Assembly (NCBI GenBank): GCA_964655195.1
Contig: CAZZLK010000042.1
Coordinates: forward strand, 1 to 12,422
DNA length: 12,422 nucleotides
Direction of reading: 5' to 3'
Source of the DNA: DUMJ01 sp964655195
GTDB lineage: Bacteria; DUMJ01
Of the stretch, positions 1 to 7,068 are shown one piece after another. Position 1 is the first letter of the stretch. Every line of letters begins with the position of its first letter. Below the pieces are notes generated by a model, which had not been told where the DNA came from, did not search any database, and saw only the letters and a program-made list of their open reading frames with translations. The translations under genes were made by a program, and so were the position numbers.

Positions 1-127
1 GAGAGATCTTATGTTCTCTTAGGAGGTTAAGTATTATTAGCTCCTTTATAGACTTGTCTAACTCTTGAGTTCCAAGATATTCAACTATCTCTTCTGGTAG
101 TTCTAACTCTATCTTCAATGTACTCAT
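1..127 (-). CDS. UPF0175-like antitoxin, N-terminal part (cut by window edge)
   Basis: The reverse strand from 127 encodes 42 residues, starting MSTLKIELELPEEIVEYLG and ending at the window edge with LLREHKIS. The short beta strand, the LPEE motif, an amphipathic helix and an arriving LLREHKIS segment match the start of UPF0175 proteins. These are small helix-turn-helix antitoxin-like proteins, often paired with a PIN-domain toxin. The HTH itself and any toxin partner would lie to the left, outside the window. The ATG at 125-127 is the only sensible start: an in-frame TAA lies a short way upstream with no other usual start codon in between. There is no Shine-Dalgarno before it, and a TATAAT on the same strand sits only six bases upstream, so the mRNA may be leaderless. 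The family call rests on a short fragment and is moderate. Confidence 0.66.
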   Translation of the reverse strand, partial: MSTLKIELELPEEIVEYLGTQELDKSIKELIILNLLREHKIS

Positions 128-133
128 ACAGTC

Positions 134-139
134 ATTATA
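134..139 (-). promoter_or_regulatory. candidate -10 box of the antitoxin gene
   Basis: The reverse strand reads a perfect TATAAT here, with six bases between it and the ATG at 127. Transcription would then start at or next to the start codon. No good -35 hexamer is visible 16-18 bp upstream, so the match may be chance in AT-rich DNA. Confidence 0.35.
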
Positions 140-171
140 TCGCAGGTGGCGTTACTGTAGAACATTAACAT

Positions 172-322
172 GACTCTTCAACTTTTTGCGTGGTAAATAA
201 GATTCAAAAATACTGGTAGTACAAGCGTCTCGCGCTTGTCCTTTAAACAAATTAAAATAATTATGCGCACCTATAGATTACGCTACCGGGACTAAAACAA
301 TCCACGCAAAATTTTATGAGCC
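172..322. mobile_element. MITE-like 151-bp non-autonomous element of ISL3 type
   Basis: The left end (172-193, GACTCTTCAA...TTGCGTGG) is identical over 22 bp to the left end of the ISL3-family element at 2450-2471. The right end (302-322, CCACGCAAAATTTTATGAGCC without its last base) is its imperfect inverted copy and resembles the right end of that IS at 3669-3690. Between them is no coding sequence, only a 7-bp stem hairpin (ACAAGCG at 221-227, CGCTTGT at 233-239). The interior does not match the IS interior by eye, so only the ends are shared. The 8-bp flanks (ATTAACAT left, GTATTGGT right) do not form a target duplication, so the insertion is old or one end has been reworked. It sits just upstream of the antitoxin gene and downstream of the solute-binding gene's terminator. 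Confidence 0.66.
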
Positions 323-350
323 GTATTGGTGAATCGGGTAATTGTTTCAT

Positions 351-386
351 AAAAATAATAGGGTGGGCATTTGCCCACCCTATTAT
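351..386 (-). terminator. Rho-independent terminator of the family-5 solute-binding gene
   Basis: A 14-bp perfect stem pairs 355-368 with 373-386 around a 4-nt loop. Its core is GGGTGGGC/GCCCACCC. Read on the reverse strand it begins 14 bases after the stop codon at 401-403 and is followed by a short T run (354-351). This closes the leftward gene and makes read-through into the antitoxin region unlikely. Confidence 0.85.
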
Positions 387-400
387 GGTTGACAAACTGA

Positions 401-2350
401 TTACTTCTTGAAGAAGAACTGTTCTGGACGGGCGTTCTTTGGAGATCTTATATTATCATCCCACAGAAGCCCGTCAGGAATATTCCTGAAGTTATTCTTT
501 ACTACGATGAGTTGTGGTACTTCTCCCACTAGCCCTATCATCCATATATTCTTTTTGTGGAGGTTAATTATCTCCTTAAAGTATCTGTTCCTCTGCTTTT
601 CGTCTCCAGTGACCTTTACTTTATCCCAGAACTCATAGATTTTCTTGATGTCTCCTTTTGGTTCTTCGCCACCCTTTCCACCCGTAGTATACCAAGTCCC
701 GTAGAGAGGAGCCCATGGAGCTTCTGCTACTGTTCCTAGTAGGTGTCCTGGATCTGAAAGAATTGCCACATTCCTATCAAAACCCCACACTCCTACTTCT
801 AATTCTCCAGCCCTAGCTCTTGTTACATATAGAGAACGTTCTAATGGCTTTAGTGCTACTTTTATTCCTATATTTTCCCAGTATTTCTTTATTACTTCCA
901 TATATGGCCTATCTCCAGAATATTCTATGGTGATTGCTAGGGTCTTACCGTCTGGTCTTAACCTGAATCCATCTTTGTCTCTTTTAGTCAGTCCCATTTT
1001 ATCTAGATATTCATTTGCCTTTTTAGGATTATATTCCGCATAGGCTTTTTCCCACTCTGGATCGTAGAATGGAGCTCCGCTTATTATAGATGCCTGCCTT
1101 GGTTCTCCCAGACCTAGATAGAACAGTTGATTTATTTCCTCTCTGTTTATAGCTAAAGAGAGAGCTATTCTGAATCTCCTATCCTCGAAGATTTTCCTTA
1201 GTACCGGATCTTTTACATTTTGATTGAGCATTATAGCTGGACTAGCTCCTGTTCCCTGTGGCCATCTTAATACCCTGTAATCTCCTTTAACTCTATTTTC
1301 CATAAGCAGCGTATAGTCTGCAAGAGCAAGCCCTCTTTCCTGCATATCTACCTCACCAGCGATAGCCTTTAAGACCGCAGTCTCCCCAGACTGAAGCAAC
1401 ATATGGGTTATCCTGTCTATGTATGGGAGCTGATTGCCAGCAGGGTCTATCTTCCAGTAGTAGGGATTCCTCTCCATTATCTGGAGCGTAACAGTGTGAG
1501 GGGTGGTGGTTCTCCAAGGATAGATTACTGGCAGTTCTGGATTTTGCAAAAAGTCATTCTTATTACTGAAGAGCTGATACCAGTTCTGAAGTCCTTCTTT
1601 CTTTACAAACTCATCTAACTTTTCTTTTGGGATATATTTGGGATGGAACTGTTTTAAGTAGTGTTTTGGAGCAAAAAATGTATGCCCACCACCCATCTTC
1701 CCTATAGATATGAGAAAGAGTGGGCTAGGCTCTTCAAATGTAACTCTGAATGAGTATGTATCAATCTTTTCTATCTTGCAAGGTTTACCCCCAGCTAAAA
1801 GCCAAGTAGGAACTGTTGGAGTAAGCTCTTTATTTAGAAGAATATCTTCGTACCAGAACATCACATCTTCAGTTGTAAGAGGTGTTCCATCGGACCACTT
1901 TATCCCCTCTCTAAGTTTGAATGTATAGACCTTAGCATCTCTGGAAACCTTCCAGTTCTCTGCCACGTTGGGGATAATCTTAGTACCATCCTTATTAAAC
2001 ATTACTAGATGCTCACTGCATATCTTGTAAGGTCCTGCAGAGTCGGAAAGCCCTGACCAAGTTCTTCTCCAGGTTCCACCATACTGTCCTATCTCTTCGT
2101 AAGGTGTCACAACTAAGGGATTTTTGGGAAGCCTTTGTTCTACTGGTGGAAGCTTACCTTGTTTCACTAGTTCTGCTAGCTGGGGAGCTTCGCCAAATTT
2201 AGTGATCTTCTTACCAGTGAGCTTTTCATAATCTGAGAGATTGTAATACTCTCCTACTTCTATATTTCCCGCACCGAAACCTATTTTGGTGACTCCAAGA
2301 AGCATACTAATACATAAGATTAAGACTACCAAAACATACCAGTTTCTCAT
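401..2350 (-). CDS. ABC transporter extracellular solute-binding protein, family 5 (peptide/oligosaccharide type)
   Basis: This 649-residue secreted protein would capture a solute for an ABC importer. Residues 1-27 form a Sec signal peptide with a hydrophobic core and probable cleavage near GFGA/GN. The only Cys in it (position 13) is in a poor lipobox context, so a lipoprotein is unlikely. Residues 127-165 carry the SBP_bac_5 signature, with PNVAENWKV, then YTFKLREGIKWSDG and TTEDV. The N-terminal stretch with LAELVKQGKLPPVEQRLP and YGGTWRR is typical of the large family-5 proteins of thermophilic sugar users. In those organisms such proteins often bind oligosaccharides rather than peptides, so the ligand is open. 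GAAGGAGGATGAGAGGAT precedes the ATG. The gene has its own promoter and terminator, and no permease or ATPase gene lies beside it in the window. It is flanked on both sides by ISL3-type ends. The family is certain; the substrate is unknown. Confidence 0.93.
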   Translation of the reverse strand: MRNWYVLVVLILCISMLLGVTKIGFGAGNIEVGEYYNLSDYEKLTGKKITKFGEAPQLAELVKQGKLPPVEQRLPKNPLVVTPYEEIGQYGGTWRRTWSGLSDSAGPYKICSEHLVMFNKDGTKIIPNVAENWKVSRDAKVYTFKLREGIKWSDGTPLTTEDVMFWYEDILLNKELTPTVPTWLLAGGKPCKIEKIDTYSFRVTFEEPSPLFLISIGKMGGGHTFFAPKHYLKQFHPKYIPKEKLDEFVKKEGLQNWYQLFSNKNDFLQNPELPVIYPWRTTTPHTVTLQIMERNPYYWKIDPAGNQLPYIDRITHMLLQSGETAVLKAIAGEVDMQERGLALADYTLLMENRVKGDYRVLRWPQGTGASPAIMLNQNVKDPVLRKIFEDRRFRIALSLAINREEINQLFYLGLGEPRQASIISGAPFYDPEWEKAYAEYNPKKANEYLDKMGLTKRDKDGFRLRPDGKTLAITIEYSGDRPYMEVIKKYWENIGIKVALKPLERSLYVTRARAGELEVGVWGFDRNVAILSDPGHLLGTVAEAPWAPLYGTWYTTGGKGGEEPKGDIKKIYEFWDKVKVTGDEKQRNRYFKEIINLHKKNIWMIGLVGEVPQLIVVKNNFRNIPDGLLWDDNIRSPKNARPEQFFFKK

Positions 2351-2411
2351 ATCCTCTCATCCTCCTTCTTAGTTTTCTATAGTAAAACACAGTATAGATT
2401 TCTTTAGGGAT

Positions 2412-2440
2412 ATTATACTACTGATTTTAAAAAATTTAAA
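2412..2440 (-). promoter_or_regulatory. promoter of the family-5 solute-binding gene
   Basis: The reverse strand carries TATAAT (2412-2417) and, 17 bp upstream, TTTAAA (2435-2440), a 4/6 match to the -35 consensus. Transcription would start near 2405, giving a leader of about 55 nt that includes the strong ribosome binding site. An inverted repeat in that leader (TCTATA 2376-2381, TATAGA 2393-2398) could be an operator, but it is short. The -35 box lies only 9 bp from the end of the IS at 2450. Confidence 0.6.
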
Positions 2441-2449
2441 GATATCTCC

Positions 2450-2471
2450 GACTCTTCAACTTTTTGCGTGG
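2450..2471 (+). repeat. left terminal inverted repeat of the ISL3-family element
   Basis: The repeat starts GACTCTTCAA and ends TTGCGTGG. The same 22 bases occur in the same orientation at 172-193, the left end of the MITE-like element, and as an imperfect inverted copy at 3669-3690. Confidence 0.85.
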
Positions 2472-2652
2472 GGTGGATCTTAAGAATATCCTCTTCTTAG
2501 CTTATAGTTCTGCAATTTGGAGATCATCCTAGACACAAATTACCTCTTTTTAGAAGAATATTTCCTATATCCCACCCTTAAGTTAAAAAAATTATCCCAT
2601 ACCCCCTCTTTCTCGAAATCCCTCAACCCTATCACTAATAGTTTTTTATCTG

Positions 2653-3051
2653 CTAAATGCTACTAAACGCTATACTAAGCCTCTGAGTGTAATTTAATGG
2701 GTTCCTAAATCCAAAGCTTATCCTCTTTAGTAACTTAACTAATAGATTGTTCCCCTCTAGTTGTGCATTTGTAGTCCGACTCTCAAAGTAGTTTAGTATG
2801 TACTCTTCGTATTTTGCCAATTTATCTATCCATCTATTCAAATCTGGGTCTCCTACCTTCCTGCCATAGTTTATACCAGTTTCTAGTATCATCTTGACTT
2901 CACTTCTGTCCCTTGCTTTGTATACCTTCCTTATCAACTTCTTTATCACATAATACGGTACTAAATAGGGATGTTCTTTAAGTACCTTCTTTAACTTCTC
3001 TTTTTCTTTGTCTTTTAGATGTTCTATCCCTTTGTAAAATATCTTCCTCAC
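2653..3051 (-). pseudogene. ISL3-family transposase, C-terminal fragment
   Basis: The 132 residues from an in-frame GTG correspond to the end of ISL3 transposases. A Lys/Glu-rich helical region (residues 1-90) is followed by a block with ESRTTNAQLEGNN and KLLKRISFGFRNPLNY, which holds the catalytic Glu of the DDE triad (about residue 99). It overlaps the stop of the N-terminal fragment by four bases (GTGA), but this is a scar rather than true coupling. Full-length ISL3 transposases carry a second catalytic Asp and a DxFHV-like segment between these two parts, and both are absent here. The frame is open only about 20 codons further upstream before a TGA. No function is expected from it alone. 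Confidence 0.8.
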
Positions 3052-3572
3052 TGTGTATGTGTAGTTAATCCTCTTACTGATGTGACCATATCGTAGCCCC
3101 TGAATGAGTGTTCATCTATACCCAGTCTCAAATCACCTTCAAACTTTTCCCAGTCTATTGTGGTATTGTATGACCGTAAGAGTCTGGTAACTGTAGTATG
3201 GCTTATCCCATACCTCTTTGCTACTTCATTTATACTTACCCTGTACTTTAGTGCCTTAATTATCTGTCCTTTACATTCTTCAGTTATCCTGGCTTTTGGC
3301 TTTACAGAAGGTATATTTATTGCTTTGGTTCTTCTACATCTTGGACAAATGTATCTTAGCGGACGATAAACTATCCATGAAGATTCACCCATAAGAACTT
3401 TCCTCTGTCTAGCGAAACCATGAAAGTGCATCTTTATGTGACATTGTTCACATATGACTTTACGTTTCTTAAGTCTTACTGTTATAATATTGGGTGATGT
3501 TTCAAGCTTTATTAGTTCTATATAGTGTTTTAGATATTTTAGTAGAGTTAGTAGCATAGGTCTAGTCACCAC
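3048..3572 (-). pseudogene. ISL3-family transposase, N-terminal fragment
   Basis: The fragment has 174 residues, from GTG at 3572 (an ATG at codon 6 is also possible after AAGGTGGTGA). It carries the ISL3 zinc-finger pairs CEQC (41-44) and CPRC (76-79), a helix-turn-helix with INEVAKRYGISHTTVTRLL (about 114-132), and the start of the DDE domain with the first catalytic Asp in LGIDEHSF (D153). After MVTSV the family match stops and the frame ends at TGA after a few unrelated residues. With the C-terminal fragment the total is about 305 residues, while family members are usually around 400, so roughly 100 residues of the catalytic core are missing in addition to the frameshift. It could still bind IS ends through the zinc finger and HTH, but cannot cut DNA. 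Confidence 0.82.
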
Positions 3573-3610
3573 CTTATAAGGTTTTATTCTATAATAATTT
3601 TCTCACAAAC

Positions 3611-3664
3611 AAAGTAAAAAGGGGAATACCTACAAGGAGTCGGTGGGTATTCCCCTAATTTTTA
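3611..3664. terminator. bidirectional hairpin terminator inside the IS, before the right end
   Basis: A 13-bp stem with one G:T wobble pairs 3621-3633 with 3643-3655 around a 9-nt loop. On the forward strand it is followed by TAATTTTT; on the reverse strand by TTTTTACTTT, so it can stop transcription both ways. It sits upstream of the transposase and faces the leftward five-gene operon, which has no obvious terminator of its own after 3783. It would insulate the transposase from incoming transcription and would also end the operon transcript. Confidence 0.75.
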
Positions 3665-3668
3665 GACT

Positions 3669-3690
3669 ACACGCAAAAGTTTATAGAGCC
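3669..3690 (-). repeat. right terminal inverted repeat of the ISL3-family element
   Basis: The repeat contains CACGCAAAA followed by GTTTATAGAGCC. It is the imperfect inverted counterpart of 2450-2471, and the right end of the MITE at 302-322 is closely similar with a one-base indel. Confidence 0.75.
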
Positions 3691-3782
3691 TACTCTAGGG
3701 GGTATATGGACAGACCAGGTTATTCAATCCTCTAACAAATTTCTCTTCCAATCTATTCTCAGCAACCTTTTTGTAACTTTAT

Positions 3783-4466
3783 TTATAGTTTGGTTTTCTG
3801 GAGATCTGCTGAACCTATAAGTTTTATCAGGTCTCTTTTTACATGTTCTAGATGTATTTTCATAGCTTCTTTTGCCCTGTTAGGGTCTTTGGATGAAATT
3901 CCGGAGAGTATGTCTGTATGCTCTTTCAGTGTTATTTCCAGGTCTCTTAGAGTCTTACAGTGTAGGGTTCTGATAGCCTGTATGGTATCTCCAATCTCTC
4001 TCAATATATTAATAAGCATCTTATTTTTAGAGATCTCAGCTATTTTTTCGTGGAACTGACGATCGAGTTCATAGCATTTGTTCCACGGTTTTTTGTTAAA
4101 AGAAGCTTTGTATTTTTCTATCAGCCTCTTCAGTTCTTCGATATCCTCTTTGCTGGCTTTCTCTGTTGCCCTTTCAACCGCTAATATCTCTAGCTGTTCT
4201 CTTACATCAAATATATCCTCTAAGTACTCAGGAGAAAATTCTGAGACATAAAAGCCTCTTCTAGGAATGTTGTATATAAGCCCTTCGGATGTTAGTTGAG
4301 AGATCGCCTCTCTAACAGGTGTAGTACTTACACCAAGAGCTTTAGCTATCTCATCTATATCTATCTTAGAACCACTTGGATAAGTCTGGTCAAGTATTCT
4401 ATCCTTTATAAAGTTATAGCATATCTCCCTCAAACTGGGATGCAGTACATTACTATCAACCTTCAT
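3783..4466 (-). CDS. GntR-family transcriptional regulator, FadR/FCD subfamily
   Basis: This 227-residue DNA-binding protein is probably the local repressor of the sugar island. The winged HTH spans about residues 10-76 and includes the hallmark VSTTPVREAISQLTSEGLI and the wing IPRRGFYV. The C-terminal FCD effector domain (about 80-215) begins at DIFDVREQLEILAVE and carries DRQFHEKI, EHTDIL and HLEHVKRDL. D135, H139, H183 and H205 fit the metal-site pattern of FCD proteins, many of which sense sugar acids or other small organic acids. The ATG directly follows the TGA of the transketolase C-subunit gene, and GAGGGG lies just upstream. It is the last gene of the operon, so it is likely autoregulated. 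Its best operator candidate is the palindrome at 8072-8084, by position only. Family call is secure; ligand unknown. Confidence 0.93.
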   Translation of the reverse strand: MKVDSNVLHPSLREICYNFIKDRILDQTYPSGSKIDIDEIAKALGVSTTPVREAISQLTSEGLIYNIPRRGFYVSEFSPEYLEDIFDVREQLEILAVERATEKASKEDIEELKRLIEKYKASFNKKPWNKCYELDRQFHEKIAEISKNKMLINILREIGDTIQAIRTLHCKTLRDLEITLKEHTDILSGISSKDPNRAKEAMKIHLEHVKRDLIKLIGSADLQKTKL

Positions 4467-5417
4467 TCATTCCCCTCTCTTTCTTTTTAGTGCTATTTTT
4501 GCCTTATCTAGTATATTATATATTCCAAGTCCATACTTATCTAAAAGTGCCTCATAATCTCCCGATTCAGCAAATGTGTCTTTTATACCTATCATCTCTA
4601 CAGGCACGGGGTACTCTTTAGATAATACCTCTGCTACAGCACTACCCAATCCACCTATCACATTGTGTTCTTCAACTGTAACAATAGCACCTGTCTTTAG
4701 AGCGGATTCAAGTATGAGATCTTTATCTATGGGCTTTATCGTGTGGATCTCAATTACTCTGGCTGAAATACCATCTCTTTCCAGGATACTACTTGCCTCT
4801 AGAACCCTTCCAGTAAGAGTTCCAGTTACTACTATTGTTATATCTTCCCCCTCTTTTAAGATCCTTCCCCTACCAAATTCAACAGGTGGAGCTTCAGGGA
4901 TTAACTCTTTAATGGGATAGGCTTCTCCTCTTGATAGTCTGATAAAGACAGGTCCGTCGATCTTTACTGCTATTCTCAGTATATCTTCCACCTCATCCGG
5001 TGCCCCAACGACCATTACATTCATATTTGGGATGCTTCTCATTATGGCTATATCAGTGATTGAGTGATGAGTAGGTCCATCATAGCTATCAGAGAGTCCT
5101 CCGTATGCTCCAGCGATCTTTACATTAAGCCTTGGGTAAGCTATAGAGGTCCTTACCTGATCTCCGCATCTTAGAGTAGTTAAAAAACTGAATGTATTTA
5201 CCACAGGAATTTTACCCAGAAGAGCTAGACCGGCTGATATCCCCATCATATTTGCCTCCGCTATTCCAATGTTAAAGAATCTCTCAGGAAACTTCTCTGC
5301 AAAGTGTATGGTTCTTGTAGAGTTAGAAACATCGGCATCTAATACTACAAGTCTTGGCTCTTCTGAACCAATTTTTACCAGAGCTTCTCCATAGGCTTCT
5401 CTTATAGATCTTTTCAT
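4467..5417 (-). CDS. transketolase, C-terminal subunit (split type)
   Basis: This is the pyrimidine-binding and C-terminal half of a two-gene transketolase, acting with the subunit from the gene before it to transfer a two-carbon ketol unit between sugars with thiamine diphosphate. The Pyr domain includes ADVSNSTRT (28-36), RFFNIGIAEANMMGISAG with the cofactor-activating Glu (E54), and DGPTHHS with H117. The C-terminal domain includes GTLTGRVLEA and EEHNVIGGLGSAVAE. Its 316 residues are the normal length for the subunit. R6, S31/S33 and R163 align with known phosphate-contacting residues, but Y105 stands where E. coli TktA has H461, so the acceptor may not be a usual sugar phosphate. It overlaps the preceding gene by ATGA, giving translational coupling. 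Split transketolases also serve special sugar routes, such as AptA/AptB in apiose breakdown. The exact substrate is not known here. Confidence 0.92.
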   Translation of the reverse strand: MKRSIREAYGEALVKIGSEEPRLVVLDADVSNSTRTIHFAEKFPERFFNIGIAEANMMGISAGLALLGKIPVVNTFSFLTTLRCGDQVRTSIAYPRLNVKIAGAYGGLSDSYDGPTHHSITDIAIMRSIPNMNVMVVGAPDEVEDILRIAVKIDGPVFIRLSRGEAYPIKELIPEAPPVEFGRGRILKEGEDITIVVTGTLTGRVLEASSILERDGISARVIEIHTIKPIDKDLILESALKTGAIVTVEEHNVIGGLGSAVAEVLSKEYPVPVEMIGIKDTFAESGDYEALLDKYGLGIYNILDKAKIALKRKRGE

Positions 5418-6244
5418 ACCTTTCCCTCTTTCATCAGTTCCTTTAGGGCTTCTTCATATTCGTCCCTATTTGGGGGTCTTCCATGCCATTTATGGGTATC
5501 TTCCATAAAGGATACCCCTTTACCCTTTACTGTATATGCAATAATACAGGTGGGCTTATTCTTAACAGTCTCCCCATAATCTAAGGCTCTGATTATCGCC
5601 TCTATATTATGTCCATCTATCTCTAATACTTCCCAGCCGAAAGCTTCGATCTTAAGTCTGAGAGGTTCTAGTGGCATTATCTCTTCTGTATAGCCATCAA
5701 GCTGTACCCTGTTTCTGTCGCATATGCATACCAGATTATCAAGTTTATACTTACTTGCAGACATAAATGCTTCCCAGACCTGCCCTTCATTCAATTCCCC
5801 ATCACCTAATAAGGTGTAGACTCTGAAAGATTTTTTGTCTATATACTTTGCCCCCAGCGCTATTCCTATCGCTACAGATAACCCTTGTCCTAAAGAACCA
5901 GTTGTCATCTCTACTCCAGGGGTCTTTCTCATATCTGGATGCCCCTGAAATCTACTCCCTATTTTCCTTAAACTATTTACAAGTTCTTCTTCAGAGAAGA
6001 AACCTCTTTTTGCTAAAGCAGAATAGAGCATAGGTGCAGCATGTCCCTTGGAAAGGATGAATCTATCTCTGTCTTCCCACAGGGGATCTTTTGGATTTAT
6101 CTTTAACTTATAAAAGTATAATACAGTTATTATCTCAGCACAGGAGAAGGAGCCTCCGATATGTCCTGATTGGGCATTGTATACTGCTTTTAAAGTAAGT
6201 ACTCTTAATTCATTGGCAATCCTTTCTAGTTCTTTTATATTCAT
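5414..6244 (-). CDS. transketolase, N-terminal subunit (split type)
   Basis: The 276-residue thiamine-diphosphate-binding half. It shows HIGGSFSCAEI (H28), RFILSKGHAAPMLYS (H68), GHPDM (H102) and TTGSLGQGLSVAIG. The cofactor motif is GDGELNEGQVWEA (GDG at 147-149) with the metal-ligand Asn in CDRNRVQLDG (N178). The end carries KGKGVSFMED and WHGRPP (H254), typical of this half. All cofactor residues are present, so an active enzyme is expected with the C-subunit. GGGAG lies six bases before the ATG, which starts two bases after the stop of the epimerase-like gene; the end overlaps the C-subunit start by four bases. Pairing 1:1 with the downstream gene is certain from context. The role is probably in the local sugar pathway rather than general pentose phosphate metabolism, since the genes are embedded with isomerases, a regulator and a sugar importer. 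Confidence 0.93.
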   Translation of the reverse strand: MNIKELERIANELRVLTLKAVYNAQSGHIGGSFSCAEIITVLYFYKLKINPKDPLWEDRDRFILSKGHAAPMLYSALAKRGFFSEEELVNSLRKIGSRFQGHPDMRKTPGVEMTTGSLGQGLSVAIGIALGAKYIDKKSFRVYTLLGDGELNEGQVWEAFMSASKYKLDNLVCICDRNRVQLDGYTEEIMPLEPLRLKIEAFGWEVLEIDGHNIEAIIRALDYGETVKNKPTCIIAYTVKGKGVSFMEDTHKWHGRPPNRDEYEEALKELMKEGKV

Positions 6245-6246
6245 TA

Positions 6247-7068
6247 TTAACTCCCTATGATATTTCTGATAAAATCTATTCCTCTAATGGCTGCTATTTC
6301 AGGTTCAGGTTTCGGAAGGATCTCAAGAGTAATATAACCATCATATCCTATCTCTTTCAGGGTATTTATGATACTAATAAAGTCCAGATGCCCATCTCCC
6401 GGAGCATACCTATTACTATCAGCAAAATGGATATAAGAGATTTTATCACTCGCCATTTTCAGGCTTTCTTCGATACTTTTCTCTTCTATGTTCATATGGA
6501 AGAGGTCTGGCATAAGCCCTACATTACTGAATCCCAGCCTGTTAAATTCCTCAATTATTTCTAGCCCATCTTCTACGGTATTTATAAAATCTGTCTCGTA
6601 TCTATTTACAGGTTCTATTATCAGTTCAACTCCCTTATCCTTTGCATATTCAAGTATTTGAGCTACAGTGTTAATAAACCTTCTCTCTACCAGTTTCCTA
6701 TCCTCTCCATCTACTATTCCTCTGATTCTTCCGATATTTACTTTAGATCTAAATTCAGATGCAACATCTATCAGGGACTTCATAATTTCTATGGCTCTTC
6801 TTCTTATCTCTTCTTCTGGATGGGAGAGCGATACTTTATATTCAGCAAAGACTCTACCTGTAGATATAACGGGGAGTTCAAGTTTAAATCTAACCAATAG
6901 ATCTCTTAGCTCTTTAATATCTATCTCTTTGCTACTTGCTAAAGCTAACTCTATTCCCTGGTATCCAAATCTGGATACCTTTTCCAGAATAGTATCTAGT
7001 CTGCCTCTAAATACTACAAAAGCGAGCGGAGAAGCCTTTTCAGGTGCTACTGCAAGTCCTATCTTCAA
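6247..7068 (-). CDS. sugar 3-epimerase-like TIM-barrel protein (tagatose/psicose 3-epimerase, hydroxypyruvate isomerase family)
   Basis: This 273-residue cytoplasmic enzyme has the xylose-isomerase-like TIM barrel (AP endonuclease 2 superfamily). The four expected metal ligands are visible: E152 in LIIEPVNRYETDF, D188 in LMPDLFHMNIEE, H214 in YIHFADSNR and E249 in GYITLEILPKPEP. Supporting residues are H191 and R220, followed by PGDGHLDF. This layout fits ketose 3-epimerases (D-tagatose, D-psicose, L-ribulose) and the related hydroxypyruvate isomerases; sequence alone does not separate these. The start is TTG at 7066-7068, overlapping the previous stop by TTGA, with AGAGGTGA placed correctly before it. 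Coupling to both neighbours means it works in the same pathway, probably just before the transketolase step. Confidence is high for the fold and lower for the reaction. Confidence 0.88.
   Translation of the reverse strand: MKIGLAVAPEKASPLAFVVFRGRLDTILEKVSRFGYQGIELALASSKEIDIKELRDLLVRFKLELPVISTGRVFAEYKVSLSHPEEEIRRRAIEIMKSLIDVASEFRSKVNIGRIRGIVDGEDRKLVERRFINTVAQILEYAKDKGVELIIEPVNRYETDFINTVEDGLEIIEEFNRLGFSNVGLMPDLFHMNIEEKSIEESLKMASDKISYIHFADSNRYAPGDGHLDFISIINTLKEIGYDGYITLEILPKPEPEIAAIRGIDFIRNIIGS

Larger units (their letters stand above)
2450..3690 (-). mobile_element. decayed ISL3-family insertion sequence, about 1.24 kb
   Basis: The element is bounded by imperfect inverted repeats (2450-2471 and 3669-3690, 16 of 22 positions matching) with GACTCT/GGCTCT tips, the form seen at ISL3-family ends. 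It holds one transposase gene, read leftward and now in two frames, plus a strong hairpin before the right end. The 8-bp flanks (ATATCTCC and TACTCTAG) are not a clear target duplication. The transposase lacks the middle of its catalytic domain, so this copy should not move by itself, although an intact relative elsewhere could act on its ends. It separates the solute-binding gene from the GntR operon. Confidence 0.8.

Noticed and set aside
172..322. CRISPR-like or tandem repeat reading of the repeated 22-mer
   Set aside because: Only two copies lie 2.3 kb apart in the same orientation, each matched by an inverted partner, which is the geometry of transposon ends and not of an array.
1403..1928. 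Forward-strand open frames inside the family-5 binding protein gene
   Set aside because: They lie wholly opposite a well-supported gene, lack ribosome sites and show no recognisable domain.
2470..2584. Inverted GGGTGG/CCACCC pair with CTTAAG words in the non-coding part of the IS
   Set aside because: The arms are short and about 100 bp apart, and they do not form a convincing structure or terminator.
3695..3778. Open reading stretch on the reverse strand between the GntR gene and the IS, ending in a stop five bases from the IS
   Set aside because: It is protein-like (27 codons, Glu/Lys-rich, ending CPYTP) and could be the tail of a gene cut by the IS. It has no start codon or ribosome site, and a stretch this short stays open by chance often enough that I do not call it.
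4576..4920. 114-codon forward open frame opposite the transketolase C-subunit gene
   Set aside because: It is a Ser/Ile/Pro-rich shadow of the coding strand, with no ribosome binding site or family resemblance.
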